In this document: in pieces, positions 44,471 through 54,859 of the stretch
How positions within the stretch are numbered: the first letter of the stretch is position 1
Layout of the letters: each line of letters starts with the position of its first letter
DNA from: Chlorobaculum sp.
GTDB taxonomy: Bacteria; Bacteroidota; Chlorobiia; Chlorobiales; Chlorobiaceae
Direction: 5' to 3'
DNA length: 64,000 nt
Assembly: GCA_013334855.1 (NCBI GenBank)
Contig: JAAXWU010000001.1
Location: 1-64,000, forward strand
Notes under the pieces: model-generated
Databases searched by the model: none
What the model was told of the DNA's origin: nothing
The model's input: only the letters and a program-made list of their open reading frames with translations
Made by a program: the position numbers and the translations under genes

Positions 44471-45016
44471 TTATTTAGATAAAGCTTCACCGCTGGCATG
44501 GAAAATCCGGTAGCGTTTCATCGCCTCGTCGCTTTCGAAGCCATACCCGCGAATGGAGCGCGAGGGGCCGGTGATGGTGACGTATTTGTCTGACCGTATC
44601 ATACGGTCGTTGCTGGTTCTGGAGATATGTTCGGTGCGCAGAACCGTGCCATCCGCCGAACGGATGACGACGTTGTCGAACGCCTCGATATCGCGATTGT
44701 CATGCACGATGCCCCGGCCTGCCGTCAGGAGTGTGGCTGTGCCGTCGCGGTTGAAGAGCTGCACGCTGACTCCGCCGTCGAGACGGATCTCCTGTTTCTC
44801 GCCCTGACGGTATTCAGAGGCATGGCGGGCGCTGACCACCGTTTTGGTTCTGCCGTTGTCCGAAACCACAAGCGTGACATTCCAGCTCTCCTGGGCGGGC
44901 ATATCTTTTCCCGAAACAGCCGCCGTCGACATGCGAGACTCCCCTTTGGGAGCGCTGCAGCCGACGGCGCTGAACACTATTGCCAGAAAAAGACCGGTTG
45001 TCCGGAAAGAATGCAA
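44471..45016 (-). CDS. lptC: LPS export ABC transporter periplasmic protein LptC-like
   Basis: Lipoprotein-like N-terminus (FSAVGCSAP); SDNGRTKTVVSARHASEY...; LptC-like beta repeat. Confidence 0.75.
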   Translation of the reverse strand: MHSFRTTGLFLAIVFSAVGCSAPKGESRMSTAAVSGKDMPAQESWNVTLVVSDNGRTKTVVSARHASEYRQGEKQEIRLDGGVSVQLFNRDGTATLLTAGRGIVHDNRDIEAFDNVVIRSADGTVLRTEHISRTSNDRMIRSDKYVTITGPSRSIRGYGFESDEAMKRYRIFHASGEALSK

Positions 45017-45034
45017 GGGAGTTCCGAAAGAGGG

Positions 45035-45586
45035 TTACTTGATGTTCAACTGATCGAGCACCTTGTAGGTGATGTCCGACTGCTCATCGCCGTAGACGCG
45101 AGCATTCTTGTCGAAAATCATGCCGTAGCCATCCTTCTGGGCGACCGCGGCGACGGTGGCGTCGATCTTCTGACGGATTGGGGCAACCAGCTCCTGCTCC
45201 TTTTTGGCCAGAAGGCTCTGCTTTTCCAGGGCGCTTTTCTGCAAGGTCTCCTGCTGGTCGCGAAGAGCTTTTTCCTTGACGGCGTTCGCCTTGCCCGTTT
45301 TCTGATATGCCTGGACTGCCTGCTGGAATGCGGTCTGCTGCTTGGCCAGCTCCGCGCCGCTCTGGTTTTTCATCGTCTGGAGGCTCTGCTCGGCAGCCTT
45401 GGTCTCCGGCATCATCTGGAAAATTTTGCCGTAATCGACGACGCCGATTTTCTGGGCTATTTCAGCCGCGAAAGCCTGCTGGGCGGAAAAGGTCATGCCA
45501 AGCGTGAGAGACATGAACAGAAATCCCGAAAGTGCTTTTTTGATTCCTTTTAACTCTGACATGAGCGTTGTGTTTAAGTTATTCAT
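45035..45586 (-). CDS. OmpH/Skp family periplasmic chaperone
   Basis: Signal peptide; IAQKIGVVDYGKIFQMMPETKAAEQSLQTMKNQ, coiled coil. Confidence 0.88.
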   Translation of the reverse strand: MNNLNTTLMSELKGIKKALSGFLFMSLTLGMTFSAQQAFAAEIAQKIGVVDYGKIFQMMPETKAAEQSLQTMKNQSGAELAKQQTAFQQAVQAYQKTGKANAVKEKALRDQQETLQKSALEKQSLLAKKEQELVAPIRQKIDATVAAVAQKDGYGMIFDKNARVYGDEQSDITYKVLDQLNIK

Positions 45587-45737
45587 AATACGGTACAACG
45601 TGTACGGTTCTTTGTCTTTTCATCGAATCGATACTTCGAAAAGTAATAATTCCGGTTTTAAAATACTATTTCGGCTGAGAAAAACAGGATAAGAATGAGT
45701 GACATTCAGCGTCGCCGCCATGCAGGTTTCGCGGGAC

Positions 45738-46880
45738 TCACGGAGTGCGTTTTCTGAAAATCTGGCCCGGCTCCTGCTCGACGATCCTTTTCATTTCGAG
45801 TTCGAAAAGATGCACGAGCAGCATGTCGATCTTCAAACCGGTTTTTTCGGCGATGAGGTCGATGTGCATCGCGCCCGTCTGGAGCGCTTCGACGATGCAC
45901 GCCTCCTCGATGTTCAGGGCGAGCGGCTCGGCAGCCTCAACCTTCTGCTTCAGCGCGGGATTGCGCGCCGGATCGAGTTCGGTGAGAATATCTTCGGCGG
46001 AGTGCACTGGCTTGGCCTGGTTCTGCTGGATGAGCCGGTTCGCGCCACGCGAGGCGGCCGAAAAGATGCTGCCCGGCACGGCAAAGACCTCGCGGTTCTG
46101 TTCGAGGGCGCAGGAGGCGGTGATCATCGAGCCGCCCTTGATGTCCGATTCGACGATCAGCGTGCCCTGCGTCAGGCCGGAGATGAGGCGGTTCCGGCGC
46201 GGGAAGTTGCCCGGCTCGGGTTTGCTGCCGATCCACTCCTCCGAGACAATCGCGCCGCGTTCGAGAATCCGCGGCCAGAGCCGCCCGGCGGGATCGGTGT
46301 AGATGCGGTCGATGCCGCAGCCGAGCACGGCGACCGTCACCCCGTCGCTCTCGACCGCCGCGCGATGCGCCATCGTGTCGATGCCGTAGGCCAGGCCGCT
46401 GAAAATGGCGTAGCCGCTGCTCGCCATTCCCCGGCAGATGAATTCGGTGGCCTGCTTGCCATATCCGGTGGCTTTGCGGGTGCCGACGACGGCGAGCGAG
46501 GGCAACGAGAGCGCTTCTGAGTTGCCGCGCACGAAGAAGAGCAGCGGCGGATCGTAAATCTCCTTCAGGAGCGACGGGTAGAGCGGATCGAGAATGGTGA
46601 CGACCGAGGCCCGCAGCCGCTCCGCCCGCGCAAGCTGCTTTTCGGCCTCCTCGCGAGCCTTCCCCCGCCACGGCGTGCTTCTGAGCCGTTCGGCGGTTTC
46701 GCGGGCGATGGTCTCGCCGATGCCGGGAATCTGGCGCAGCGCGTCGTAGTCCGCTTCGAGCAGCGAGGGAACAGCGCCGAAACGGTTGATGAGGGCGCGT
46801 GCTCTGGACGGGCCGATGCCGGGAAGCTGGGAGATGATGAGCAGCAACAGCGCAACGCTTTGCTCGGAAGTCGTTGTCAT
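45738..46880 (-). CDS. dprA: DNA processing protein DprA
   Basis: VVGTRKATGYGKQATEFICRGMASSGYAIFSGLAYGIDTMAHRAA...VLGCGIDRIYP-like. Confidence 0.96.
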   Translation of the reverse strand: MTTTSEQSVALLLLIISQLPGIGPSRARALINRFGAVPSLLEADYDALRQIPGIGETIARETAERLRSTPWRGKAREEAEKQLARAERLRASVVTILDPLYPSLLKEIYDPPLLFFVRGNSEALSLPSLAVVGTRKATGYGKQATEFICRGMASSGYAIFSGLAYGIDTMAHRAAVESDGVTVAVLGCGIDRIYTDPAGRLWPRILERGAIVSEEWIGSKPEPGNFPRRNRLISGLTQGTLIVESDIKGGSMITASCALEQNREVFAVPGSIFSAASRGANRLIQQNQAKPVHSAEDILTELDPARNPALKQKVEAAEPLALNIEEACIVEALQTGAMHIDLIAEKTGLKIDMLLVHLFELEMKRIVEQEPGQIFRKRTP

Positions 46881-46938
46881 GATCGGGATCAGGGGTAGTG
46901 AAGAGAGCCGGGGGGAGGGGTTTCCCCCCGGAAATGTC

Positions 46939-47937
46939 TCAGAAATCGCGCTTCATGAGGATATTGGCGAACCCTCGCAGATAGCCTCGCCCCTCCTCGA
47001 ACGGCAGGGCTTCAAGCGCCGCAAGCGCCGCTTCGGTATCCTCGTTGATCTTCGCCCTGGTCTCCTCCAGTACGCCACAGCGCTCGAAGATCGCCTTGAC
47101 CGCCGGGACGTTGTCGGGCGTGGTGCCCTTGTTGTCGAAGATCGACTGCAACAGCTCGCGGTCAGCGCCTTCGGCCAGTTCGAGCGAGCGGAGCAGGAGC
47201 CAGGTCTTCTTGCCGTTGATGACGTCGCCGCCCGGCACCTTGCCCGACTTGCCGTCTCCGGCCATGATGTCGAGGTAGTCGTCCTGAATCTGGAAGGCGC
47301 GGCCAATCTTCTCGCCAAAGGTGACCAGTGCCGCAATCTGCTCCGGAGTGCCGTCACCAGCCACGCCGCCCGCTTCGAGCGCCGCTGAAATGAGACGTCC
47401 CGTTTTCTTGGCGATCATGTCGAGATAGTCGGCGATGGAGACATCCGTTCGCTGTTCCAGCTCCATGTCGAGCGCCTGCCCTTCGCAGATGACGATGTTG
47501 GCGTCGTTGAAGATGTGGATCATCTCCGCGTGCCGGGAAGTGAGCTCCTTGAGCGCCAGCTCGTAGGCGTAAGCGATCATCATGTCACCCGACAGGATAG
47601 CCGAGTTGACGTTCCACTGCTTGTGCACGGTCGGGCGGCCATGCCTCAGGTCGGCAGCATCCATGATGTCGTCGTGCATCAGGGTGAAGTTGTGCAGCAC
47701 CTCGATGCCGAGAGCGACGCCAAGCGAGTTTTCGGAAGAGCCGCTGACCGCTTCGGCGGCGAGCAGAGCCAGGAACGGGCGGATTCGCTTGCCCTTGCCT
47801 TCGAGGATGTATCGCGCCGGGCCATAGAGCGTGCTGGGGCTCTCTTGCTGGAAGCACTGGGCGAGCGCTTCGTTGATTCGTGCGTGGTATTGACGGTACT
47901 TGGACTCAACCTGCTCCTGGGTTATCTGTAAAGTCAT
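46939..47937 (-). CDS. Polyprenyl synthetase family protein (FPP/GGPP synthase-like)
   Basis: GKGKRIRPFLALLAAEA; LMHDDIMDAADLRHGRPTVH; FQIQDDYLDIMAG. Confidence 0.94.
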   Translation of the reverse strand: MTLQITQEQVESKYRQYHARINEALAQCFQQESPSTLYGPARYILEGKGKRIRPFLALLAAEAVSGSSENSLGVALGIEVLHNFTLMHDDIMDAADLRHGRPTVHKQWNVNSAILSGDMMIAYAYELALKELTSRHAEMIHIFNDANIVICEGQALDMELEQRTDVSIADYLDMIAKKTGRLISAALEAGGVAGDGTPEQIAALVTFGEKIGRAFQIQDDYLDIMAGDGKSGKVPGGDVINGKKTWLLLRSLELAEGADRELLQSIFDNKGTTPDNVPAVKAIFERCGVLEETRAKINEDTEAALAALEALPFEEGRGYLRGFANILMKRDF

Positions 47938-47948
47938 GGCTCCGGTGC

Positions 47949-49022
47949 TCAGGGTTTGTGATTGATGGGTGCTCGTTTCAGTTCTTCGATGGTGGCCGAT
48001 CCGGTCAGGAACATCGCCGCCTTGAGGTCGCTGGACCAGACACGGATCATCTCGTCGAGCGTTCCGGCGTGGAGCGCGACGAGCATGTGGCGTGCGGAGG
48101 CTGCAATGTCCGCGCCGAGCGCGATCGATTTGGCGACGTCGAGGCCGTTGCGGATGCCACCCGACGCGATCACGCTTACCGCTCCGTACCCGGGGTTCTG
48201 CTGCTTCAGCGCCGCGATGCCGGTCAGGCACTCGGCGGTCGGGATGCCCCAGTTCAGCAGCTCGTCGAGCGCCGAGGGGCTGAAGCGCTCCTCGTGGCCG
48301 AAGCGGTCGATATAGCGGTGTTCTTCGACCTTCTGCCAGCTTATGCCCCCCGCTCCGGCCACGTCGATGGCCTTGACGCCCGCATCGGCGAGCTTTCGTG
48401 CGGCGGAGGCCGAGATGCCGCAGCCGACCTCCTTGGCGATCACCGGCACGGCGATGGTCGCGGTGATGTCGCTAAGCCTGTCGAGAAAGCCGCTGAAGTT
48501 GGTGCTCCCCTCCGGCTGGAAAAGCTCCTGCGCCGGGTTGAGATGAACGATCAGCGCGTCGGCTTCGATGAGGTCGATCAAGATGGCGAGCTGGTCGCGG
48601 CTCAGTCCGGCGGCCACTTCGGGCGCGCCGATGTTGGCGTAGATCGGGATCGACGGCGCGGATTTGCGGACAATCGAAAAGCTTTCGCGGTGTGACGATC
48701 CTTCGAGCGCTTGCCTCATGCTGCCAACGCCGAGCGGGATGCGGAAGCGTTCAGCGGTTTCGGCCAGCGTGCGGTTCAGGGCGAGCGCGTCGCCATAACC
48801 GCCGGTCATCGAGGAGATCATGAAGGGCAGGCCTATCTTCTTGCCGAGGAACTCCGTCGAAAGGTCGATTGCCGAGGCATCGATCTCCGGCACGGCGTTG
48901 TGCTCGAACCTCCACGCGCCGAGACCGGTATCCTGACGGTCGAAACAGACCTCGCGGTGCAGACAGATATCGACGTGGCTGTGCTTGCGTTCAGCGGTTA
49001 TGGCGGCGCTTGTCTCTTGCAT
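47949..49022 (-). CDS. fni: Type 2 isopentenyl-diphosphate delta-isomerase
   Basis: [51 protein letters not shown]. Confidence 0.95.
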   Translation of the reverse strand: MQETSAAITAERKHSHVDICLHREVCFDRQDTGLGAWRFEHNAVPEIDASAIDLSTEFLGKKIGLPFMISSMTGGYGDALALNRTLAETAERFRIPLGVGSMRQALEGSSHRESFSIVRKSAPSIPIYANIGAPEVAAGLSRDQLAILIDLIEADALIVHLNPAQELFQPEGSTNFSGFLDRLSDITATIAVPVIAKEVGCGISASAARKLADAGVKAIDVAGAGGISWQKVEEHRYIDRFGHEERFSPSALDELLNWGIPTAECLTGIAALKQQNPGYGAVSVIASGGIRNGLDVAKSIALGADIAASARHMLVALHAGTLDEMIRVWSSDLKAAMFLTGSATIEELKRAPINHKP

Positions 49023-49134
49023 TGGCGGTTTGTGATACGCTCCTTGATCCGGGATGATTTTCAGAGGTGCTCTTAAAAGTATAACTTATGGCTGACTTCC
49101 CAAACTTTTTATCAAGCCCCGTCGCTATCCCGGA

Positions 49135-50400
49135 ATGTTCAGAACCCTGTTCGATATAGCCATCAGGCACATTCTCGGGCGCAGACGCCAGACGCTGACC
49201 ACCATGCTCGCCGTTTCGGTCAGCACGATGGTGCTCATCACCACCATTTCGATGACCCGGGGACTGCTCGACTCCTTTACCGACACCATCATCGATGCCG
49301 CGCCGCACATCCGCATCAAGGGCGAGAAGATCTATCCCGTGCCGACCAACCTGTTCGAGGCCGCCGGAGCGGGGATGGCCTTCGTGGCGGATCATATCGG
49401 CAGGGATGAACCCGAACAGGTGCGCAACTACGGACGGATTCTCGAAATTGTCTCCTCTCCGGCTTTTGCGGGAAAGATTACCGCCGCCTCGCCCTTTGTC
49501 GACTCGCAGATCATGGCGGTCAAGGGGAACCGAAACCAGCCGGTGCTGCTCAAGGGGGTGGAGATCGACCGCGAGGAGCGCGTCAGCCACATCGGGCGCA
49601 GCCTCGTGTCGGGCGATCTGGTGCTCTTCCGCAAAACCCCCGACGCCCTGCTCGTCGGGCGCTCCGTGGCCACCGATCTCGGCTTGGAGCTGAACGACCA
49701 GCTCACCATCATCTCGCCCGACGGCAAAAGCCGCCAGGCAAAGGTGGCAGGAATCTTCTTTACCGGCATCAACGCCGCCGATAACAGCATTCTCGCGTCG
49801 CTCAAGTTCGGCCAGATCGTCGAGGGTCTGCCGCCGAACAAGGTCACCGGCATCTCGCTGAAAGTGACCGATCCGATAGATAACGCGCCGCTGGCTCGCG
49901 ATCTCGAACGGATCACCGGCTACCGCTGCCTGACCTGGCAGGAGGAGAACGCCAGCGTGCTGGTGCTCTTCAAGCGGATCGGCTCCATCGTGCTCTCGCT
50001 CGTGGGGTTCGTCGGCGTGGTGTCGGGATTCGGCGTGGCCAACATCCTCGTGACGACGGTCTTCGAGAAGAGCCGCGACATCGCCATCATGAAATCTTTC
50101 GGCTTCTCATCGGCGCAGATGGTCGGGCTGTTCATCTTCGAAGGCTTTCTGGTCGGGCTTGGCGGCGCAATAGCGGGCGGCATTTTGGCGACTGGCACTA
50201 TCGGCCTGATCGCCAGCCTGCACATCGAAAGCTCGCAAGGGCCGCTGACCAAAAGCGGCATCAGCATGTCCTGGAACCCCTGGTACTTTTTCTTCGTCAT
50301 CGTCGTGACGGTGCTCATCAGCACGATAGCAGCGGCAATCCCCTCGATCCGCGCCGCAAGGCTGGAGCCGGTCAAGGTGCTGCGCGAGAGCAACGTGTAG
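49135..50400 (+). CDS. ABC transporter permease (FtsX/MacB/LolC-type)
   Basis: MFRTLFDIAIRHILGRRRQTLTTMLAVSVSTMVLITTISMTRG; C-terminal FtsX-like TM block. Confidence 0.9.
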   Translation: MFRTLFDIAIRHILGRRRQTLTTMLAVSVSTMVLITTISMTRGLLDSFTDTIIDAAPHIRIKGEKIYPVPTNLFEAAGAGMAFVADHIGRDEPEQVRNYGRILEIVSSPAFAGKITAASPFVDSQIMAVKGNRNQPVLLKGVEIDREERVSHIGRSLVSGDLVLFRKTPDALLVGRSVATDLGLELNDQLTIISPDGKSRQAKVAGIFFTGINAADNSILASLKFGQIVEGLPPNKVTGISLKVTDPIDNAPLARDLERITGYRCLTWQEENASVLVLFKRIGSIVLSLVGFVGVVSGFGVANILVTTVFEKSRDIAIMKSFGFSSAQMVGLFIFEGFLVGLGGAIAGGILATGTIGLIASLHIESSQGPLTKSGISMSWNPWYFFFVIVVTVLISTIAAAIPSIRAARLEPVKVLRESNV

Positions 50401-50904
50401 CGGGAGGAAGATACTTGGGGATAATCTCTCGATTTGGGATCAAAAGAAATAGCAGATAATGGCCATTTATTATTACTGCCAGACGTCATGCATTATAATA
50501 TTGAGTACGAATACGATTGCATAACAACAGATATGGTGCGTGACTCAAACAATTAGTTGCCCGAAATTCTTTATGTTGGAGTTATAATAGAATCCCTCCT
50601 AATACCTTTCGGTGCTTTTGGCATGACTCAAAGAACTATTACCAGCAAAATTTTTCTTTGTCATTTCTGTGGCCTGTAAGGACAGAGTGATATAGAATTT
50701 TGCTTCTTCTGAAGCAATCAATCGTTATAGTCTGACTGACATTCAGGTAATAAAAAACGGCTCTTCTATCTTTTGAGCCTCCTCATGCAGACTATAACTT
50801 GACATCGAATATTGAAAAGCAGGATTTCATTTTCATTGAAGGGCTTTTTCGGTATGATTATTTTTTCTATAATTCAAAAGAATGATAATGAAAAGGCATC
50901 GATC

Positions 50905-51297
50905 ATGGATGAACTCGAAGGCAAGCTGAGGGAGTTGCTCGAAAAGCATGGGGGCATCAGGCTGGCGTTGCTGTTCGGCTCGGTGGCCAAAGGCACGGCG
51001 GGGTTCGAAAGCGATCTGGATATTGCGGTCGATAAAGGGCGTCCGCTCGAAGTGGAGGAGATCATCGCGCTCATTGAGGAGCTTGCCATGCTGACCGGCA
51101 GGCCAATCGATCTGATCGATCTCGCCACCGTCGGCGAGCCGCTGCTCGGGCAAATTCTCGCCGGGAACAAAAGGATCATCGATAATTCGGCGGAGTATGA
51201 GACGCTGATAAACAGGCACAGCTATAACCTGGAACACGTTGTGCCCCAACAAAGAAAAATCCTTGAAGAGAGAAGAAATGCTTGGCTTGGGCGATGA
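50905..51297 (+). CDS. MNT-type minimal nucleotidyltransferase (MntA-like)
   Basis: LALLFGSVAKGTAGFESDLDIAV (GSx10DxD-type NTase motif). Confidence 0.87.
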   Translation: MDELEGKLRELLEKHGGIRLALLFGSVAKGTAGFESDLDIAVDKGRPLEVEEIIALIEELAMLTGRPIDLIDLATVGEPLLGQILAGNKRIIDNSAEYETLINRHSYNLEHVVPQQRKILEERRNAWLGR

Positions 51298-51494
51298 TCG
51301 CTTATTTAGCGCCGGAATATTGCGTATTTTCTTGTTTAGTGTTACTGGTTTCAGAAATCCAATATGCCCGGCATGTATTGGACGTACTTCACTGAGCAGC
51401 AGGGGAATTGACGGGAGTGCGTAATGGTTTGTGGTATATTCACAGTCAACTATATTAACGCTATATTGTATTTTGAACGGAGGAAGGAAAAGCA

Positions 51495-52559
51495 GTGATA
51501 AAAAAAGCGACTATCAGAAATCTTACAGTATTTTCGGATACTGAACTTGAATTTGGCAATAACCTCAATGTCATTATAGGTGAGAACGGAACAGGTAAAA
51601 CTCATCTGCTGAAATTGCTCTACTCGATTTTAGCTGTAAGTTTTGATGCTAAGAAAAAGTCCCATGCACTACTTCCTACGAAGTCGATGTATCAGCTCCA
51701 GCTTGCTGAAAAGCTTGTGAATGTATTTAAATCTGAGTCTCTTGGAAGAATCGTCAGGAGAAAGCAAGGGCGTGAACGGTGTGATATACAGCTCGATTTT
51801 CTGAAACCTGCTTTCGATATAGCATTCGATTTTGCTACCCAAAGCAAATCGGAGGTGAATATTGTGAATATGCCTGAGGCGTGGTCTGATATAGCTCCGG
51901 CTTTTTTGCCTACAAGAGAACTTTTGACGATTTATCCTAATTTCGTTGCTGTTTATGAAGGACACTATCTTGAATTTGAAGAAACTTGGAGAGATACATG
52001 CTTGCTGCTTGGTGGATTATTGCAAAAAGGTCCTAAAGAAAAGAAGATTCGCACATTGCTTGCACCTCTTGAAGAGGCGATGAATGGTCAGATCGAGCTG
52101 GATAAAAATGGCCGGTTTTATCTGAAAAACAGCAGTGGCAGAATAGAGATGCCTTTGGTCGCTGAAGGATACAGGAAGCTTGGTATGCTTGCCAGATTGA
52201 TAGCGACTGGAGCGCTTCTTGAAAAAGGGTATCTGTTCTGGGATGAACCTGAAGCGAATCTCAACCCTCGAATCATCAAAGCTGTTGCCAAAAGTATTCT
52301 TGATTTGAGCGGTTCAGGCATTCAGGTTTTTATTGCAACACACAGTTTGTTTCTTCTGCGTGAACTGGAGATTCTTTTGTCAGATCGTCGATATAAGGCA
52401 GTCGACGTTCGCTTCTTCGGTCTCCATGATACTTCTGAAGGAGTGAAGGTTACGCAGGGGCCTTCAGTGGATGAGATCGGTGATATCGCGTCTCTTGATG
52501 AATCACTGGCTCAGTCTGACAGATTTCTTGGGTTCGGAGGTGATGATGAATCAGTGTGA
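51495..52559 (+). CDS. AAA/ABC-type ATPase (AAA_15/AAA_21/OLD-like)
   Basis: Walker A GENGTGKT, Walker [29 protein letters not shown]-loop. Confidence 0.9.
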   Translation: MIKKATIRNLTVFSDTELEFGNNLNVIIGENGTGKTHLLKLLYSILAVSFDAKKKSHALLPTKSMYQLQLAEKLVNVFKSESLGRIVRRKQGRERCDIQLDFLKPAFDIAFDFATQSKSEVNIVNMPEAWSDIAPAFLPTRELLTIYPNFVAVYEGHYLEFEETWRDTCLLLGGLLQKGPKEKKIRTLLAPLEEAMNGQIELDKNGRFYLKNSSGRIEMPLVAEGYRKLGMLARLIATGALLEKGYLFWDEPEANLNPRIIKAVAKSILDLSGSGIQVFIATHSLFLLRELEILLSDRRYKAVDVRFFGLHDTSEGVKVTQGPSVDEIGDIASLDESLAQSDRFLGFGGDDESV

Positions 52560-53052
52560 TGTCGATGGATTGAGCTTCAGTTTTCCGGAGAATTGGAAAA
52601 TAGCCAGATATGATGATTGGGCGTTTTACCGCAATCAGTTTTCGAGAATGTGGAATGAGATAAAAGCAGTCGATATGATTGCTCTCGATCTGTCATTGAC
52701 TTTCTGGCTGATAGAGGTCAAGGATTATCGAATAAATCGAAGGACAAAGCCGACCAGTCTGCCAGATGAAGTTGCCAGAAAGGTTTATGATACTCTTGCA
52801 GCAATACTGCCAGCAAAGATCAATGCTGCCAGTGCAGAAGAGAAGCAGATGGCCACAGATATCAGCAGTGCGCAAAAAATTCGGGTCGTTTTGCATCTGG
52901 AGCAACCGCGTCAGGATTCCAAGCTGTTTCGACGTGCTATTGATCCAGCCGACGTTCAGCAAAAAATACGAAAACTGCTTCATCCTGTAGATGCTCATCC
53001 GAAAGTTGTCGAAAAGAGGGATATGAGGGGTTTGGCGTGGAGTGTTGATTGA
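52543..53052 (+). CDS. Small protein with PD-(D/E)XK nuclease-like motif, partner of upstream ATPase
   Basis: Overlaps ATPase 3' end by ~17 bp; [24 protein letters not shown] (D-x(n)-ExK). Confidence 0.75.
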   Translation: MMNQCDVDGLSFSFPENWKIARYDDWAFYRNQFSRMWNEIKAVDMIALDLSLTFWLIEVKDYRINRRTKPTSLPDEVARKVYDTLAAILPAKINAASAEEKQMATDISSAQKIRVVLHLEQPRQDSKLFRRAIDPADVQQKIRKLLHPVDAHPKVVEKRDMRGLAWSVD

Positions 53053-53109
53053 ATCGATGAACCTTTCAGGTCAACCCGTTGCAGCAGCGTCCCTGGTTCT
53101 ATCCAATTC

Positions 53110-53967
53110 CTACCGCACAATTGTAGGATATAATTTCGACGTCACGAGTATCAGCGCGGTGAGGACTCCGGTGAGGACGGCGAGGTCGGTTCCGATGCCG
53201 AAGGTGCTTGTGCCGCCCTGTACCATCAGGGCGCGGAGGAGGTCAACGAGGTAGGAGAGCGGGTTGAGGTGCGCGACGACTTTGAGCCAGCCGGGCATGA
53301 TCGAGATGGGGTAGATGGCGTTGCTGGCGAAGAAGAGCGGCATCGTCATCACCTGGCCGATGCCCATGAAGCGTTCGCGGGTTTTGACGAGGCAGGCGAA
53401 CATGAGCGAGAAGGTCGAAAAGAGCGCTGCACCGAGCATGACGGCGAGCATCACGCCGCCGAGCGCCAGTGGCGACCAGTTGAGCTGGATGCGCATGGCG
53501 AAGGCCATCACGTAAACGATCACCCCTTGCGCCAGCGCCCGCATTCCCGCCGAGACCGCCTTGCCGAGCACGAGCGCGCCGCGTGGCGCGGGGCTGGCGA
53601 GCAGCTTTTGCAGGATGCCGAGGTCGCGCTCCCAGATCACGCTGATGCCGAAAAAGATCGCGATGAAGAGCACACTTTGCGCCAGAATGCCCGGCGCGAG
53701 GAAGCTGAAGTAGTCGAGTTTGCCGGTCGGAATGGCGTGAAGCTTGCCGAAGACCTGGCCGAAGACCAGCAGCCAGAGCGCGGGCTGGATCGAGCGGGTC
53801 ACGATTTCCGACGGGTCGCGGCGCAGCTTGACCAGCTCCGTCGAGACGATGGCCGCCGTGTCGCGCAGGAAGACGGCGGGGTTGAGCCTCTCAGCCCAGT
53901 CGCCGTGCGGTTTTCCGGGCGCGGGCGACATCCTTGAAGTTGGCTGTGTCACTGAACTCTCCTGCAA
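53110..53967 (-). CDS. ABC-2 type transporter permease (DrrB-like)
   Basis: IQPALWLLVFGQVFGKLHAIPTGKLDYFSFLAPGILAQSVLF. Confidence 0.92.
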   Translation of the reverse strand: MQESSVTQPTSRMSPAPGKPHGDWAERLNPAVFLRDTAAIVSTELVKLRRDPSEIVTRSIQPALWLLVFGQVFGKLHAIPTGKLDYFSFLAPGILAQSVLFIAIFFGISVIWERDLGILQKLLASPAPRGALVLGKAVSAGMRALAQGVIVYVMAFAMRIQLNWSPLALGGVMLAVMLGAALFSTFSLMFACLVKTRERFMGIGQVMTMPLFFASNAIYPISIMPGWLKVVAHLNPLSYLVDLLRALMVQGGTSTFGIGTDLAVLTGVLTALILVTSKLYPTIVR

Positions 53968-54700
53968 AGTGAATGAATACCTCGTCCATCGACTCGGTGC
54001 CCGCCTGCCGCTTCAGCTCCTCCGGCGATCCCTCGGCGGCGATGAGGCCTGACTTCATGATGGCGATGCGGTCGCACAGATCCTCGGCCTCATCCATGTC
54101 GTGCGTGGTGACGAGGATCGTGGCGCCGAAGGAGCGGCGCAGCTCCTTGAGCCGGTCGCGCACCTGGTGGCGGGCGGCGGGGTCGAGGCCGATGGTCGGC
54201 TCGTCGAGAAAGAGCACCTGCGGGCGATGCAGCATCGACTGGGCGATTTCGAGCCGCCGGATCATGCCGCCCGAGTAGGTGCGCACCAGCTTGCCGCCCG
54301 CCTCGGTGAGGCCCATGAAGGCGAGGGCGTCGTCGATGCGCTTCTTGCGCTCGGCTTTCGGGACGCCGTAAATGCGGGCGAAGAGCAGCAGGTTCTCGAA
54401 GCCGGTCAGCGCTCCGTCCGCCGAGATCATCTGCGACACGTATCCCATGTGCTTGCGGACGCCGACGGGATTGGCGAGAACGCTGCATCCGGCGACCGTT
54501 GCCGTGCCGCTCGATGGCGGCAGCATGGTGGTGAGCATCTTGATGGTCGTCGTCTTGCCCGCCCCGTTCGGCCCGAGCAGGCCGAAGATTTCGCCCGACG
54601 GCACGACGAGGTTCAGCTCTCTGACCGCCACGAGCGAGCCGAACGAGCGGGTGAGCCGGTTGGTCTGGATGGCGATGCTGTCGGCTGTCGGTTGCGGCAT
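53891..54700 (-). CDS. ABC transporter ATP-binding protein (DrrA-like)
   Basis: LLGPNGAGKTTTIKMLTTMLPP; YSGGMIRRLEIAQSMLHRPQVLFLDEPTIGLDP. Confidence 0.94.
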   Translation of the reverse strand: MPQPTADSIAIQTNRLTRSFGSLVAVRELNLVVPSGEIFGLLGPNGAGKTTTIKMLTTMLPPSSGTATVAGCSVLANPVGVRKHMGYVSQMISADGALTGFENLLLFARIYGVPKAERKKRIDDALAFMGLTEAGGKLVRTYSGGMIRRLEIAQSMLHRPQVLFLDEPTIGLDPAARHQVRDRLKELRRSFGATILVTTHDMDEAEDLCDRIAIMKSGLIAAEGSPEELKRQAGTESMDEVFIHFAGEFSDTANFKDVARARKTARRLG

Positions 54701-54859
54701 GGTCTCAGTAGTCGAATAACGTTACGGACGTGTCTTGAAAGTAAGGTACGGTTCGGCGACGCTTTCCGCAACATCCGAAACGGCCTGGCGGATCGGAATT
54801 TCAGGGTGAAAGGGTATCTTGCGGTATGGTATCGGGTTAAATCCATCAATCCTTCACAC

